This document shows positions 9,376 to 18,559 of a stretch of 64,000 nt of DNA, in pieces; position 1 is the first letter of the stretch, and each line of letters starts with the position of its first letter. The notes under the pieces were generated by a model. That model had not been told where the DNA came from, did no database searches, and saw only the letters and a list, made by a program, of their open reading frames with translations. The translations under genes were made by a program, and so were the position numbers. The DNA comes from CAYWVO01 sp964461835 (GTDB lineage: Bacteria > Zixibacteria > MSB-5A5 > WJJR01 > JAJRUJ01): NCBI GenBank assembly GCA_964461835.1, contig CAYWVO010000017.1, positions 1 to 64,000 on the forward strand. Reading direction: 5' to 3'.

Positions 9376-9474
9376 GTACCATTCCTCCACAAAATCTGCT
9401 TGCCTAACTTCCCCTGACCAAATTTACGCATAAACCGCCGCATGGCTGCGATAAAACATGCTGCAAATATCCAC

Positions 9475-9777
9475 TTATTTTTCAGGCAACTCCAGGTCGA
9501 CGACCGTGGCCCCCCATGCTCCCCCCGACCCGCCCTCATGCCGATAGGAGCGCACCGCCGGATGGCGGTCCAATGCCGCATGGACAATGCGTCGCAGGGT
9601 GCCGGTCCCCTTACCGTGAATAATGCGAATCGTGCTGATTCGTCGGTGCAGGCATTCATCGATGTACTCCGGAACCAGGTCCTTGACATCGCGTGGCTGA
9701 AAAGTGTGCAAATCCAGCGTCCCATCAATCGGGAATTCTTCCAGCTCTTCCTGCCCCTTGTCCATACGTGATATCAC
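9475..9777 (-). CDS. Stand-alone Smr-domain protein
   Basis: Up to 100 aa. It carries the Smr motifs TLDLHTFQPRD and IHGKGTGTLRRIV. Smr domains nick or bind nucleic acid; the domain also forms the C terminus of MutS2, present at 50172-52577 in this window. The longest start is a GTG at 9777; an ATG at 9765 (MDKGQEEL) is also possible and neither has a convincing ribosome binding site. It begins 7 bp after the mutS stop, so it is co-transcribed with mutS. Confidence 0.88.
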   Translation of the reverse strand: MISRMDKGQEELEEFPIDGTLDLHTFQPRDVKDLVPEYIDECLHRRISTIRIIHGKGTGTLRRIVHAALDRHPAVRSYRHEGGSGGAWGATVVDLELPEK

Positions 9778-9784
9778 AGACGGT

Positions 9785-12421
9785 TTATTCTTTAATCATA
9801 GCCACGAGTTTCGCCAGCACGTTCAATGCCTGCAGCGGTGTCAATTCTTCGGTATCGACCTTTCGCAACTCCGCGATTGCCGGATGTTCCTCCTCACGGA
9901 ACAGCGACGTTTGCTCTTTCGGGATCAAAGACGAGCGCCTGATCTTGCGCCGCAAGAGTTGAGATAACATCGGCGCAAAATTGCCGGCTTCGATATCCGC
10001 CAGAATCTCCATTGCCCGCTCCACTACCGGCCGGGGTATCCCTGCCAGCCGGGCAACATAAATGCCATAGGAATCATCGCACCCGCCGGGGACCACGCGA
10101 TGCAGGAAAGAGACCGTATCGCCGGTTTCAGCCACCGCCATTTGAAAATTGGCGGCGCCGTCCAGTTTATCGGCCAGGGTGGTCAACTCGTGATAGTGGG
10201 TGGCGAAAACTGTTCGACAGCGCAGGTGGTGCGATTGCGCGATATGTTCGGTAACCGACCAGGCGATGGACAAACCATCATAGGTCGAGGTCCCCCGGCC
10301 GATTTCATCAAAGAGAATCAGCGATCGGGGGGTGGCATTGCGGAGGATCGTCGCGGTTTCGGTCATCTCCACCATGAACGTGGATTGATTTTTGGTTAAA
10401 TCATCCGCCGAACCAACCCGCGTGAAGATGCGGTCAGCCACCCCGATCTCCGCCTCTGACGCCGGGACGAATGACCCTACTTGCGCCATCAGAGCAATCA
10501 ACCCAACCTGGCGCAGATAGGTTGATTTCCCGGCCATATTTGGGCCGGTTAACAAGTGCAAAAACTCCTGCGGGTGGTCGATGGCTGTATCATTGGGGAC
10601 AAAATCGCCAACCGCTCCGAGCCGCTCCAGAATAGGATGTCTCCCCTCCCGGATAACCAGGCGTGTATCATCATAGACCTGGGGACGGACATAGTCATTG
10701 GCCAGCGCGGCTTTGGCGAGCGCCGCCAGCGTATCCCAGCGGGCAATAACCTCGGCAGCGATCTGCAAATCCGCCAGACGCTTTTTGACGGTGTCCCGCA
10801 GTTCAAGAAACAGACAGTATTCGAGATCAAAAATCGTCTCTTCCGCTTTGGCAATCCGCTCCTCGGCGGTCTTCATTTCCTCAGTGATGTAGCGTTCCGC
10901 ATTAACCAAAGTTTGTTTGCGGATCCAATCGGTCGGTACTTTGTCCTTATGGGCATGGGTCACTTCCAGATAATACCCGAAAACCTTATTATAGCCGACT
11001 TTCAACGAGAAAATTCCCGTTTGTTGTCGGAGGTTTGTTTGCAGTGAGGCCAGGTATTCGCGACTTTCACGAATTGAGTCAGTCAGCGAATCCAACTCCT
11101 CGGAATATCCTCTTTTGATTAATTTACCCTCAGTCAAGGACAGCGGCGGGTCATCGGTGATTGCCTGCTGCAAAAGTGATACTAAATCGGAGAAACCCGG
11201 CAACCGCTCGGCGTCCTGTTGCAATATCTCCGGCGCCGTTTCAAACAGCTGGACGCATGTGGGCAGGATTTCGACCGCGGCGACTAAGGAATTTAAATCC
11301 CGCGCATTGGCGCGATCCGTACCCAGCCGTCCCAAAAACCGTTCGAGGTCAAAAATACTTTTTACCTGATCGGTGAATTGGGTGAGGGCAGTACGATTGG
11401 TCACGAAAAACTCAACCGCATTTAGACGGCGTCCAACATGCTCAACATTCAACAACGGAGCAATCAGCCAGTCTTTCAGCAGCCGCTTACCCATTGGGGT
11501 GGAGCAGTGATCCAGCAATCCGAGTAGCGATTCTGTCCGGTTGCCGGTCTGGCGATTAGCGAGTAGTTCCAAATTCACAATCGTCGCCTGATCCAAGACC
11601 ATTCGGTCATCCCGCTGTACCCGCACCAAGCCGGTGATATGGGCCAGGGCGGCCTTTTTGGTGTCGGCCAGGTAGTAGAGCACGCCGCCGGCCGCGCGCA
11701 CGCCAGGGGAGATCGTGTCGATGCCAAAACCGGTTAACGATGCCGTCCCGAAATGCCGCTGCAATATTTGCGTGGTCTCGTCTTCGCTGAATCGCCAATC
11801 CGGCAGGGTGGAAGACGGAATCCCCAAGTCCTTTATCGCGGGATGTTCCGCCATCGATTCAGCAATCACCAACTCGCGTGGATCCCAAGCTGAGATCGTA
11901 ACCGGCAGTTCTTCCTCAGAGCATTCATCGAAGACAAACGTGCCGGTCGTGACATCCGCAAAGGCTAATCCCCAGGATGGGTAATCCGACTTCAGCGAAC
12001 CGCTGGCCTCCGACGGCGCGCACAATCCTGCCAGAAACTGTCGGTCGCTTTCGGAAACTGCCCCTTCCACCAGGAGCGTTCCCGGCGTGAGAATTTCCAC
12101 CACGTCCCGTTTGACAATTCCTTTTGCCAGCTTGGGATCCTCGACCTGTTCGCAGACCACCACTTTTTTACCGGCGGCGGCGAGCTTTGCCAAATAGCGA
12201 TCCGCCGAGTGATGCGGCACCCCGGCGAGAGGGATTTTCTCACTTTTGCCGTGGGCGCGGGAGGTCAGCGCGATACCGAGAATTTTTGCCCCCTCAATCG
12301 CGTCATCCCCAAACATCTCATAAAAATCACCCATCCGATAAAACACGATGTGATCCGGGTAGAGGTGCTTGAACTTCAGGAATTGCTTGATCAACGGCGT
12401 CTTGGCTTCAATATGTTCCAT
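9785..12421 (-). CDS. mutS: DNA mismatch repair protein MutS
   Basis: 878 aa from the ATG at 12421 (GAGGA about 7 bp upstream); an in-frame GTG 57 bp further upstream is not conserved. The mismatch-reading Phe-x-Glu motif is present (YRMGDFYEMFGDDA). The ATPase carries Walker A TGPNMAGKSTYLRQVG, the DEIGRGTSTYDGLS Walker B/signature, and VFATHYHEL. The region SLILFDEIGRG is fully conserved, so it should be active. It heads the leftward run mutS-smr-phzF-mutL. A divergent Ser/Thr kinase gene starts 163 bp away on the other strand. Confidence 0.98.
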   Translation of the reverse strand: MEHIEAKTPLIKQFLKFKHLYPDHIVFYRMGDFYEMFGDDAIEGAKILGIALTSRAHGKSEKIPLAGVPHHSADRYLAKLAAAGKKVVVCEQVEDPKLAKGIVKRDVVEILTPGTLLVEGAVSESDRQFLAGLCAPSEASGSLKSDYPSWGLAFADVTTGTFVFDECSEEELPVTISAWDPRELVIAESMAEHPAIKDLGIPSSTLPDWRFSEDETTQILQRHFGTASLTGFGIDTISPGVRAAGGVLYYLADTKKAALAHITGLVRVQRDDRMVLDQATIVNLELLANRQTGNRTESLLGLLDHCSTPMGKRLLKDWLIAPLLNVEHVGRRLNAVEFFVTNRTALTQFTDQVKSIFDLERFLGRLGTDRANARDLNSLVAAVEILPTCVQLFETAPEILQQDAERLPGFSDLVSLLQQAITDDPPLSLTEGKLIKRGYSEELDSLTDSIRESREYLASLQTNLRQQTGIFSLKVGYNKVFGYYLEVTHAHKDKVPTDWIRKQTLVNAERYITEEMKTAEERIAKAEETIFDLEYCLFLELRDTVKKRLADLQIAAEVIARWDTLAALAKAALANDYVRPQVYDDTRLVIREGRHPILERLGAVGDFVPNDTAIDHPQEFLHLLTGPNMAGKSTYLRQVGLIALMAQVGSFVPASEAEIGVADRIFTRVGSADDLTKNQSTFMVEMTETATILRNATPRSLILFDEIGRGTSTYDGLSIAWSVTEHIAQSHHLRCRTVFATHYHELTTLADKLDGAANFQMAVAETGDTVSFLHRVVPGGCDDSYGIYVARLAGIPRPVVERAMEILADIEAGNFAPMLSQLLRRKIRRSSLIPKEQTSLFREEEHPAIAELRKVDTEELTPLQALNVLAKLVAMIKE

Positions 12422-12584
12422 TATAGTCCTCGGAAACGGATCCGATTGACTAAGGTAAGGCCCCGGATGAGAAACCACAACGGGCCAGGGAAAAATGATG
12501 ATTTGTGTTTTGCCACCGGGGGGAACACCGTATTGTTATGAGCCGGGCTGATTTCGAATACTTGGTCCCCGGCGGAGGATGATA

Positions 12585-15371
12585 ATGGCTGATTTGGATG
12601 AAACGGTCTCTTCACCCTCTCCGGAGGGATTGCCGGAAGGGACACAAATAGATCAATACAAGATCGTCAGCCGTCTCGGCGCGGGCAGCATGGGGGAAGT
12701 CTATATCGCCGAGGATACCACCCTCGGCCGTAAAGTAGCGCTCAAACTGCTGCCGGCCATCTTTGCCCACGACGAACAGTCCAAGGCCCGGTTTATCCGG
12801 GAAGCGAAAGTCGCCGCCTCCCTCGACCACCCCAATATCGTCACAGTTCATCAAATTGGCGAATGCGAGAGACGTCCGTATATCGCCATGCAGCTCATTG
12901 ACGGTAAGTCCTTGCACGACGTCCTCTTAGACGGTAAACCCAGCCTGCGTCGGGCCTTGGGGATTGCCATGCAAATCTGTGCCGGGTTGAAAACAGCCCA
13001 TGACGCCGGGATCATTCACCGCGATATTAAACCCGCCAATATCCTCATCGACAAAAATCACATCGTGAGGCTGGTGGACTTCGGACTCGCGCGGGCGGTC
13101 GATGATCATGCACTCACCAGCACCGGCACGTTTCTGGGCACGTTTAAATATGCCTCACCGGAACAGATCAAAGCCCGGCCGGTGGATTCGCGATCCGATC
13201 TTTTTTCTTTTGGCATTGTGCTTTACGAACTGCTGACCGGTAAACTCCCGTTTAAGGGGGAAGATACCGCGGCGCTGATCTACTCCATCGCCCACAAGGC
13301 GCCTGAACCACTCGATACCGACACCGATGAGATCCCCAAGGGCTTACAGGATGTGATCAACAAGGCGCTGGCCAAGGAGCCAACGGAACGATATCAGAGT
13401 GCTGCCGAAATCTCAACCGCCATCCGTCACGTCGCCCGCGATCACGGAATAGACATCCCGCGCCTGCCGGGTGGAGAAGAATCCGGAATCCACAGTGGAG
13501 AGCCATTCCGAAAAAGAAAAACTAAATCTCCACTCCCGAAGATTGCGTTCGGGATTGTCACGCTGGCAGCATTGATTGCCCTCGCAGTCGTCTTCTGGCA
13601 ATCCGGAGAGACCGGTCACACAACGCTAATCGTTAATCCCCCGGACGTCGAGAGTCTGGAAGTACAATGGAATGGGGATCCCTTATCGCCGGCAAAATCG
13701 GCTAATCGCTACTTTTTGCCATCTACCGAACAATCACAACGCCTTGAAATCAGTACGGTCGGCATTGTCGTGTTTGAGACAACCATGGTCGCGACGGCGG
13801 GAGGGGAAGTAGTTGTCGATCTCTCCTCTGCCCTGGCGAAATTGGACGAGGTCCTCGACACTGGAGATCGGCCGGATTCGGCGATTGTCACCTTTGCGCT
13901 CAATGTCCCGGGGACAGTGGAGGTTGAGAATGTTGGGCGCCGGTCGGGCGATACTGTCCAATTCAGGTTGCCGGCTGGGACGTATGACTACACTGTTTTC
14001 GCCGAGGGATACGAACAAACCTCCGGTTCGCTCGAGGCTCAGGCCGATGATTCGGTGGCAGTACCGGTTACTCTCGAAACACCTCCGCCTGATCTCGCTG
14101 AGCTTATTATTTCGGGAAACACCACAATAACCGTCACTGTCAATGACACCATCGAAAAGCGGGGGCGGGAATTGATGTTTAACCTCCCGCCCGGAACTCA
14201 CTCATACCGGGCACGAGCTGAGGGATACGAAGATGAACGCGGCACCGTTGATCTCCCTGCTGCGGGTAATCAGCTTTCGCTCGAGCTGACCGCCGTCCCC
14301 ACAACGACCACGGTCATTTTCTCGGTGAATCCTGCTGCGACGGTTACCGTTGAGGACGTCGGCAGCAAATCCGGTCGGGAAGTGGAGTTCGACATCGCCC
14401 CCGGCAGGTATGCCTACCAGATTTCGGCTGATGGCTACCAGTCTTCTTCCGGTGATTTTGAGGCGGTTGCTGAGCGGGATAAGGAGATTGCGGTTTCACT
14501 ATCCAAAACGACCCCCAATTTGGCTCCCCTATCCTTTGCGGTCAATGTTGCGGCAACGGTCAGGGTTGACAATCAGTACACGAAAACCGGTAAAGAGGTA
14601 TTCTTCAACTTACGTCCGGGCACACATCGGTATCAGATCTCAGCAGACGGGTACGAAACGACTTCTGGTTCCGTAGAGTTGCGACCGGGTGGCACTTCGG
14701 TGCCGGTAGTTCTGGCCGGAGAACCGGCGACATCGTATGTGATCTTCCGACTCAATACGAGGGCAACAGTGAGCATTGATGGTATCGGCAGTAAGACCGG
14801 TGCACAGGTGGATTTCGAGCTGGCTCCCGGCGCGTACCAGTATACCATTTCTGCCGAGGGATACCTCTCCGACAACGGCACTGTCCTGGTGCAGCCGGGT
14901 CAGAATGAAAATGTCCGGGTGAATCTACAGCCGGAAGCCGCGGAGACACCGGAAATAAGCGGCACGCTTCCCGCCGATCCGGACGAACCCGGTGTGGCCA
15001 TCGAATCACTGACCACCGAGATGAACTACCAGGGCGGCATGCGGATTCATTTGTCCCTAATCACACAGCAGCTTGAAGGGGCGAGGCTCACCATCGGCGC
15101 GTTTTTCTACCATGACAATGGGCAAAAAGTCATTTGCCCGAATGCTCCGTCCGGCAGCCGGACCCCGTCCGGTCATGTCACTGCCCAGGGAACGCTGACG
15201 CCGGAGAGCGATAACAGCACGTACGACGATTTCACCCTGTTCCTGCCGTTGAACGCCTTCAACGACCTGGGTTCCGGCAAGTGGCCGCTCAAATTTCAGG
15301 TGCAGATTCAGGCCGGCGGAAAACTCTTCGCCACGTCAGATTGGCATAGTTTCCAGCTCACCCAGCGATGA
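12585..15371 (+). CDS. Transmembrane Ser/Thr protein kinase with five tandem PEGA-like repeats
   Basis: 928 aa from the ATG at 12585 (GGAGG, 6 bp spacing; an ATG two codons upstream abuts that site). Residues 25-288 form a complete PknB-type kinase: GAGSMGEVY, VALK, HRDIKPANIL, DFGLAR, SPEQI. A single membrane helix (about 318-340) is preceded by a basic stop (RKRKTK). Outside the membrane are five tandem repeats of about 71 residues (about 430-785) with a shared core like RxxxFxLxPGTYxYxxxAxGYxxxxGxxE, resembling PEGA surface domains. A final beta-rich domain (about 800-928, FYHDNGQKV) follows. Likely a sensor kinase with an extracytoplasmic sensing stalk. Target unknown; no phosphatase is adjacent. 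Confidence 0.9.
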   Translation: MADLDETVSSPSPEGLPEGTQIDQYKIVSRLGAGSMGEVYIAEDTTLGRKVALKLLPAIFAHDEQSKARFIREAKVAASLDHPNIVTVHQIGECERRPYIAMQLIDGKSLHDVLLDGKPSLRRALGIAMQICAGLKTAHDAGIIHRDIKPANILIDKNHIVRLVDFGLARAVDDHALTSTGTFLGTFKYASPEQIKARPVDSRSDLFSFGIVLYELLTGKLPFKGEDTAALIYSIAHKAPEPLDTDTDEIPKGLQDVINKALAKEPTERYQSAAEISTAIRHVARDHGIDIPRLPGGEESGIHSGEPFRKRKTKSPLPKIAFGIVTLAALIALAVVFWQSGETGHTTLIVNPPDVESLEVQWNGDPLSPAKSANRYFLPSTEQSQRLEISTVGIVVFETTMVATAGGEVVVDLSSALAKLDEVLDTGDRPDSAIVTFALNVPGTVEVENVGRRSGDTVQFRLPAGTYDYTVFAEGYEQTSGSLEAQADDSVAVPVTLETPPPDLAELIISGNTTITVTVNDTIEKRGRELMFNLPPGTHSYRARAEGYEDERGTVDLPAAGNQLSLELTAVPTTTTVIFSVNPAATVTVEDVGSKSGREVEFDIAPGRYAYQISADGYQSSSGDFEAVAERDKEIAVSLSKTTPNLAPLSFAVNVAATVRVDNQYTKTGKEVFFNLRPGTHRYQISADGYETTSGSVELRPGGTSVPVVLAGEPATSYVIFRLNTRATVSIDGIGSKTGAQVDFELAPGAYQYTISAEGYLSDNGTVLVQPGQNENVRVNLQPEAAETPEISGTLPADPDEPGVAIESLTTEMNYQGGMRIHLSLITQQLEGARLTIGAFFYHDNGQKVICPNAPSGSRTPSGHVTAQGTLTPESDNSTYDDFTLFLPLNAFNDLGSGKWPLKFQVQIQAGGKLFATSDWHSFQLTQR

Positions 15372-15373
15372 GA

Positions 15374-16219
15374 CTACCGGCCGATCAGCCGCCGACTGTT
15401 AATGATCAAACCGGTAACATAGACCGCACCGGCCGAGAGAATTATGGTCGCTCCCGCCGGCAGGTTAGGACCATAGCTGATGAGAAGGCCGGTAAGTGTG
15501 ACCCCAATGCTCAAAATGACAGCGCCGAACATATTGCGATACAACGAGCAGGAGAACAAACCCGCGGTCGCCGCGGGGAGAGTCAGAAGTGCAATGACCA
15601 TAACAATACCCACCACCGTGATAAGCAGCACCACAGTGGCCGCAATAAGGCATAAGATCGCCAAATAGTACAATTCCACGTTGATGCCCCGTAGGCGGGC
15701 AAACTCCTCATCAAACCATACCGCTTGAAACTGATGATAAAATGTCAGAGTCGCACCGACGATGATGACATCAAGGATCGCGATCAACCACAAATCCGCG
15801 GAGGTGACCATCAGGATGTTGCCAAAGAGGTAGCTGACCAGGTTTTCGTTATATCCCGGGGTTTTGGCGATAAAGATGATCCCGATTGCCATACCCACCG
15901 ACCAGATCGCGCCGATCAGCGAGTCCTCCCGCTGGCGGGCCCGCAAACTCACCCAGCCAATGATCAGAGCCGCCAGTAACGCAACTACCACCGCACCGTA
16001 GAGCGGATGCAAAAAATCCCACCCGCGAGCGACCTGCAAATAGAAGGCAATGCCCATCCCACCCAGGATTGCATGGGCGATGCCGCCGGCGATATAGGTG
16101 ACACCACGGGCAACAACATAGGTACCCATAATCCCGCAGGCGACACTGGCCAGCAGACCAACCAGGACCGCTCGCTGGAGGAATGCATAGGTCCACAACG
16201 CGGAGAAAAATTCAGCCAT
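15374..16219 (-). CDS. znuB: Zinc/manganese-type ABC transporter permease (ZnuB family)
   Basis: 281 aa from the ATG at 16219, which overlaps the end of znuC by 8 bp; the open frame extends upstream but only inside znuC. Multiple membrane helices with the ABC-3 family pattern: VARGVTYIAGGIAHAILGG (SHA-type motif near the N terminus), SLRARQREDSLIGAIWSVGMA, LTLPAATAGLFS. It forms the inner-membrane channel of a metal importer with the ATPase and binding protein encoded upstream. Zinc is the likely substrate given the His-rich loop in ZnuA; manganese cannot be excluded. It is convergent with the kinase gene (stops 2 bp apart). Confidence 0.93.
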   Translation of the reverse strand: MAEFFSALWTYAFLQRAVLVGLLASVACGIMGTYVVARGVTYIAGGIAHAILGGMGIAFYLQVARGWDFLHPLYGAVVVALLAALIIGWVSLRARQREDSLIGAIWSVGMAIGIIFIAKTPGYNENLVSYLFGNILMVTSADLWLIAILDVIIVGATLTFYHQFQAVWFDEEFARLRGINVELYYLAILCLIAATVVLLITVVGIVMVIALLTLPAATAGLFSCSLYRNMFGAVILSIGVTLTGLLISYGPNLPAGATIILSAGAVYVTGLIINSRRLIGR

Positions 16220-17003
16220 CGGAGTCGCCCGCCGAATGTTCCTCGTGATGGACAATTCGCATCTGCTTCCGAAACACTTCCGCAATGGAACGGTCGGTGA
16301 TCTCGCTGGTTTGGTGCACCTGGACGCCGCGCATGACACAAATCACCCGCTGCACGAACTGAGAAACAAAGTGCATGTCATGCGAAACAACTACAACCGC
16401 CATCCATTGATTAAGTTTCGAGAGCAGATGGTAGAGTTCCCGTTCCGCCTCCGGATCGAGGTTGGCTGTTGGCTCGTCGAGGATCAGCAGTTCCGGGTCG
16501 CAGGCCAAGGCACGGGCGATAAGAACCCGTCGCTGCTCGCCACCGGACAGGGTGGCGTACGACCGGTCCTGTAACCTCTCCAGGCCGACCTCCGACAAAG
16601 CTCGTTCGACGATTGCTCTGTCTTCCTGAGAATATGAACCAAAGGACCGCTCATCCAGCCGTCCCATGAAGACAACATCCCGCACCGCAATCGGAAAGCG
16701 CGAATCGACCTGCGCGTTTTGGGGCATATACCCGACCCGTTTGCGGGTGACCTTCGGTGTATCTCCCAGAAGCCGCACCTGGCCCGTCGCGGGCCGCAAC
16801 AATCCCAGCGCCAGTTTAATTAATGTCGTCTTCCCCCCACCATTGGGGCCGACAATGCAGGCGAACTCCTCCAGCCCGATAGTGAGATTGACGTTATCCA
16901 GGATTTTTGCCGCGTTATATGAAAAGGAAACACCAGCGTATTCTATCGCAGTGTTGCTGGTCTTTTTTGCTGTATCCACGTGTCTTTTTGACTCCTCACT
17001 CAT
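16212..17003 (-). CDS. znuC: Zinc/manganese-type ABC transporter ATP-binding protein
   Basis: 263 aa. Walker A GPNGGGKTTL, Q-loop YMPQNAQ, signature TLSGGEQRRVLIARAL, Walker B LLILDEPT, and H-loop VVSHDMHF are all intact. The N terminus has a short charged extension (about 20 residues). It energises import through the ZnuB-type permease, whose start it overlaps by 8 bp, and its own start overlaps the end of znuA by 8 bp, so the three genes are translationally coupled. Confidence 0.95.
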   Translation of the reverse strand: MSEESKRHVDTAKKTSNTAIEYAGVSFSYNAAKILDNVNLTIGLEEFACIVGPNGGGKTTLIKLALGLLRPATGQVRLLGDTPKVTRKRVGYMPQNAQVDSRFPIAVRDVVFMGRLDERSFGSYSQEDRAIVERALSEVGLERLQDRSYATLSGGEQRRVLIARALACDPELLILDEPTANLDPEAERELYHLLSKLNQWMAVVVVSHDMHFVSQFVQRVICVMRGVQVHQTSEITDRSIAEVFRKQMRIVHHEEHSAGDSDG

Positions 17004-17946
17004 TTGGCCGATCCATCCCGCCAGTCAAACCGTCCAGAACCGCCTTGCCAATTGATTGCAGATTGGCAAGATAATCACGGGCCAGGGGATCAAGCGTTAC
17101 CAGTTTCGCCCCGATCTCATCGGCGATGACTCGCGCGCTCTTATCGGAGAACTGCCGTTGGACGAAAATGACCGGCACGTGTTCGCCTTTGACCCGCTCG
17201 ATAAAAGCCGCGAGCTGTCGGGCATTTGGCTCTTTCCCGCCCGATTCGACGGCCACCTGTTTCAGACCGTAGGCATCCACAAAATATCCGAAAGAGGGAT
17301 GGAAGACATACAGGGATTTCCCTTTAACCGGAGTCAACATTCGGGTGAGCACGCTGTCGATCCGGTCAAGTTCCCCGTGGAATTTCGCCAGGTTGCTATC
17401 CAGCACCGGCCGGTGATCCGGGAAACGCACGGCCAGCGATTCGGCAATTGTCGTCGCTTGTATTTTCACCAAATCCGGATCGAGCCAGGTATGCGGATCG
17501 CCACGACCGTGTGTATGAGAATGATCGTGACCATCATCGCCCTCCTCAATCGTGCGCAGCGTGATCCCGTGACGGGTATCGACTATTGCCGGGCCTTCCC
17601 CGGTTGCGGGAAGTTTGGCCACGATTCGATCTTCGGCCGGTACGCCGATCCGGAAATAAAGGTCGGCGTCCATCAAGGCGACGTATTGCTGGGGAGTGAT
17701 TGAATACGTTGCCGGCGAATGGCCGGACGGAATCAACACTTCCACCTGCACCAGCTCACCGGCAATCTGCTCCACGAAATAGGCCTGCGGCCCGATGCTG
17801 ACGAATACGATCCGTTTCGCAGATTCTTGGGAAGTAGCCGCCGCCGACCGGATCACGAAAACACATAAGAGCACCAGTGATCCTACGCAAAGCTGTTGCA
17901 ATCTTCCAGACAAATGCAATCTCCCCCGGTCATCGTAATCGTGCAT
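16996..17946 (-). CDS. znuA: Periplasmic zinc-binding protein (ZnuA-like)
   Basis: 316 aa from the ATG at 17946; the frame is open further upstream but without a better start. An N-terminal signal segment ends near AAATSQ. The cluster A-1 fold is shown by PQAYFVEQIAGELVQVEVL, GHSPATYSITPQQ (first His ligand), the His-rich loop HDHSHTHGRGDPHTWLDPD, FHPSFGYFVDAYGL, and a late Asp (LDPLARDYLANL). The His-rich loop points to zinc. It delivers metal to the ZnuBC permease encoded immediately downstream. I saw no convincing Zur/Fur box in the 300 bp upstream. Confidence 0.92.
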   Translation of the reverse strand: MHDYDDRGRLHLSGRLQQLCVGSLVLLCVFVIRSAAATSQESAKRIVFVSIGPQAYFVEQIAGELVQVEVLIPSGHSPATYSITPQQYVALMDADLYFRIGVPAEDRIVAKLPATGEGPAIVDTRHGITLRTIEEGDDGHDHSHTHGRGDPHTWLDPDLVKIQATTIAESLAVRFPDHRPVLDSNLAKFHGELDRIDSVLTRMLTPVKGKSLYVFHPSFGYFVDAYGLKQVAVESGGKEPNARQLAAFIERVKGEHVPVIFVQRQFSDKSARVIADEIGAKLVTLDPLARDYLANLQSIGKAVLDGLTGGMDRPNE

Positions 17947-18251
17947 TATACGAATCCACCGCCAACCAACAAGCAAACATCTCGGTCAACACCGCGGAGA
18001 ATTCGGCAAATTGAATCGACGAACGGCTTGCCAATCCCCCACAAAGTAGGAAGTCGAAAGTAGAATCTATGGGCTTCTTCTTACCAATTCATCCACAAAG
18101 TGGATTTTGCGTCTAATTCTAAGACAATTAGGGAGTAAGAAGGTACTTTGAATAAATTTCCACATATTGTGGATAAGTCCCACAGAAGCGCAATATCTGC
18201 ACTGTCAAGCTGTTGTTTGACGATTTAGATTCAGTTTTCTGCCGTAACCGC
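17947..18251. other. Gene-free AT-rich segment with DnaA-box-like palindromes
   Basis: No credible gene. The segment 18060-18230 is clearly more AT-rich than its surroundings. It holds one exact DnaA box on the minus strand (TTATCCACA, at 18168-18176), which forms half of a palindrome TCCACA-TAT-TGTGGA, and a one-mismatch box TCATCCACA at 18089-18097, which forms half of ATCCAC-AAA-GTGGAT. Back-to-back boxes of this kind occur at origins and DnaA-controlled promoters. No dnaA or dnaN gene is nearby. Confidence 0.4.
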
Positions 18252-18280
18252 TTGACGGATTTGCATATTGCGGCTAACTT
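18252..18280 (+). promoter_or_regulatory. Sigma70-like promoter of a short transcription unit
   Basis: TTGACG (18252-18257), 17 bp spacer, TAACTT (18275-18280). The predicted start is near 18287 and the unit ends at the terminator at 18560-18590, giving a transcript of about 300 nt carrying two tiny ORFs. Confidence 0.55.
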
Positions 18281-18365
18281 ACTAGTACCACGGACGTCAA
18301 GACGAGTCCGCATTACCTCTACATTCCTCCTATACTCCTGCGCGCGACCGACCAGGGGGAGGAAT

Positions 18366-18464
18366 ATGCGAGGTAGGATTGACGTCTGTGTGCGAGGTGA
18401 GAGGATTAAGATGCGGCCGGACTGTTCCGGCCCACATCAACCATCTGTTCAAAGAAGGGGGTGA
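18366..18464 (+). CDS. Putative 32-aa basic peptide, first of a two-peptide unit
   Basis: 32 codons starting MRGRIDVCVRGERIKM and ending QPSVQRRG, rich in Arg with two Cys. A GGGGGAGG sequence sits only 3 bp before the ATG, stronger than most binding sites in the window although close. The final codons contain the ribosome binding site of the next ORF, so it could act as a leader peptide. No family recognised. It may simply be untranslated leader RNA. Confidence 0.3.
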   Translation: MRGRIDVCVRGERIKMRPDCSGPHQPSVQRRG

Positions 18465-18470
18465 GTTGAT

Positions 18471-18542
18471 ATGTACACCTTGGAGGTAATTGAGCTCGAG
18501 GAGATGATCGCTCCGGTGACGTTCAGCCAGGGCGGACAGTAA
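18471..18542 (+). CDS. Putative 23-aa acidic peptide, second of a two-peptide unit
   Basis: Codes for MYTLEVIELEEMI followed by APVTFSQGGQ. AGGGGGTGA lies 5-7 bp before the ATG and overlaps the stop of the preceding 32-aa ORF, 6 bp away. The stop is 18 bp before the stem of a strong intrinsic terminator, so little else can be encoded. The acidic LExIELEEM half followed by a Gly-Gly-ended half is reminiscent of a leader/core layout of ribosomally made peptides, but no modifying enzyme is nearby, so this is speculation. Confidence 0.4.
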   Translation: MYTLEVIELEEMIAPVTFSQGGQ

Positions 18543-18559
18543 ACCTCCCAAGGAAACGG

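Noticed and set aside
15375..15668. Plus-strand ORFs across znuB
   Set aside because: Shadow frames of a clear ABC permease.
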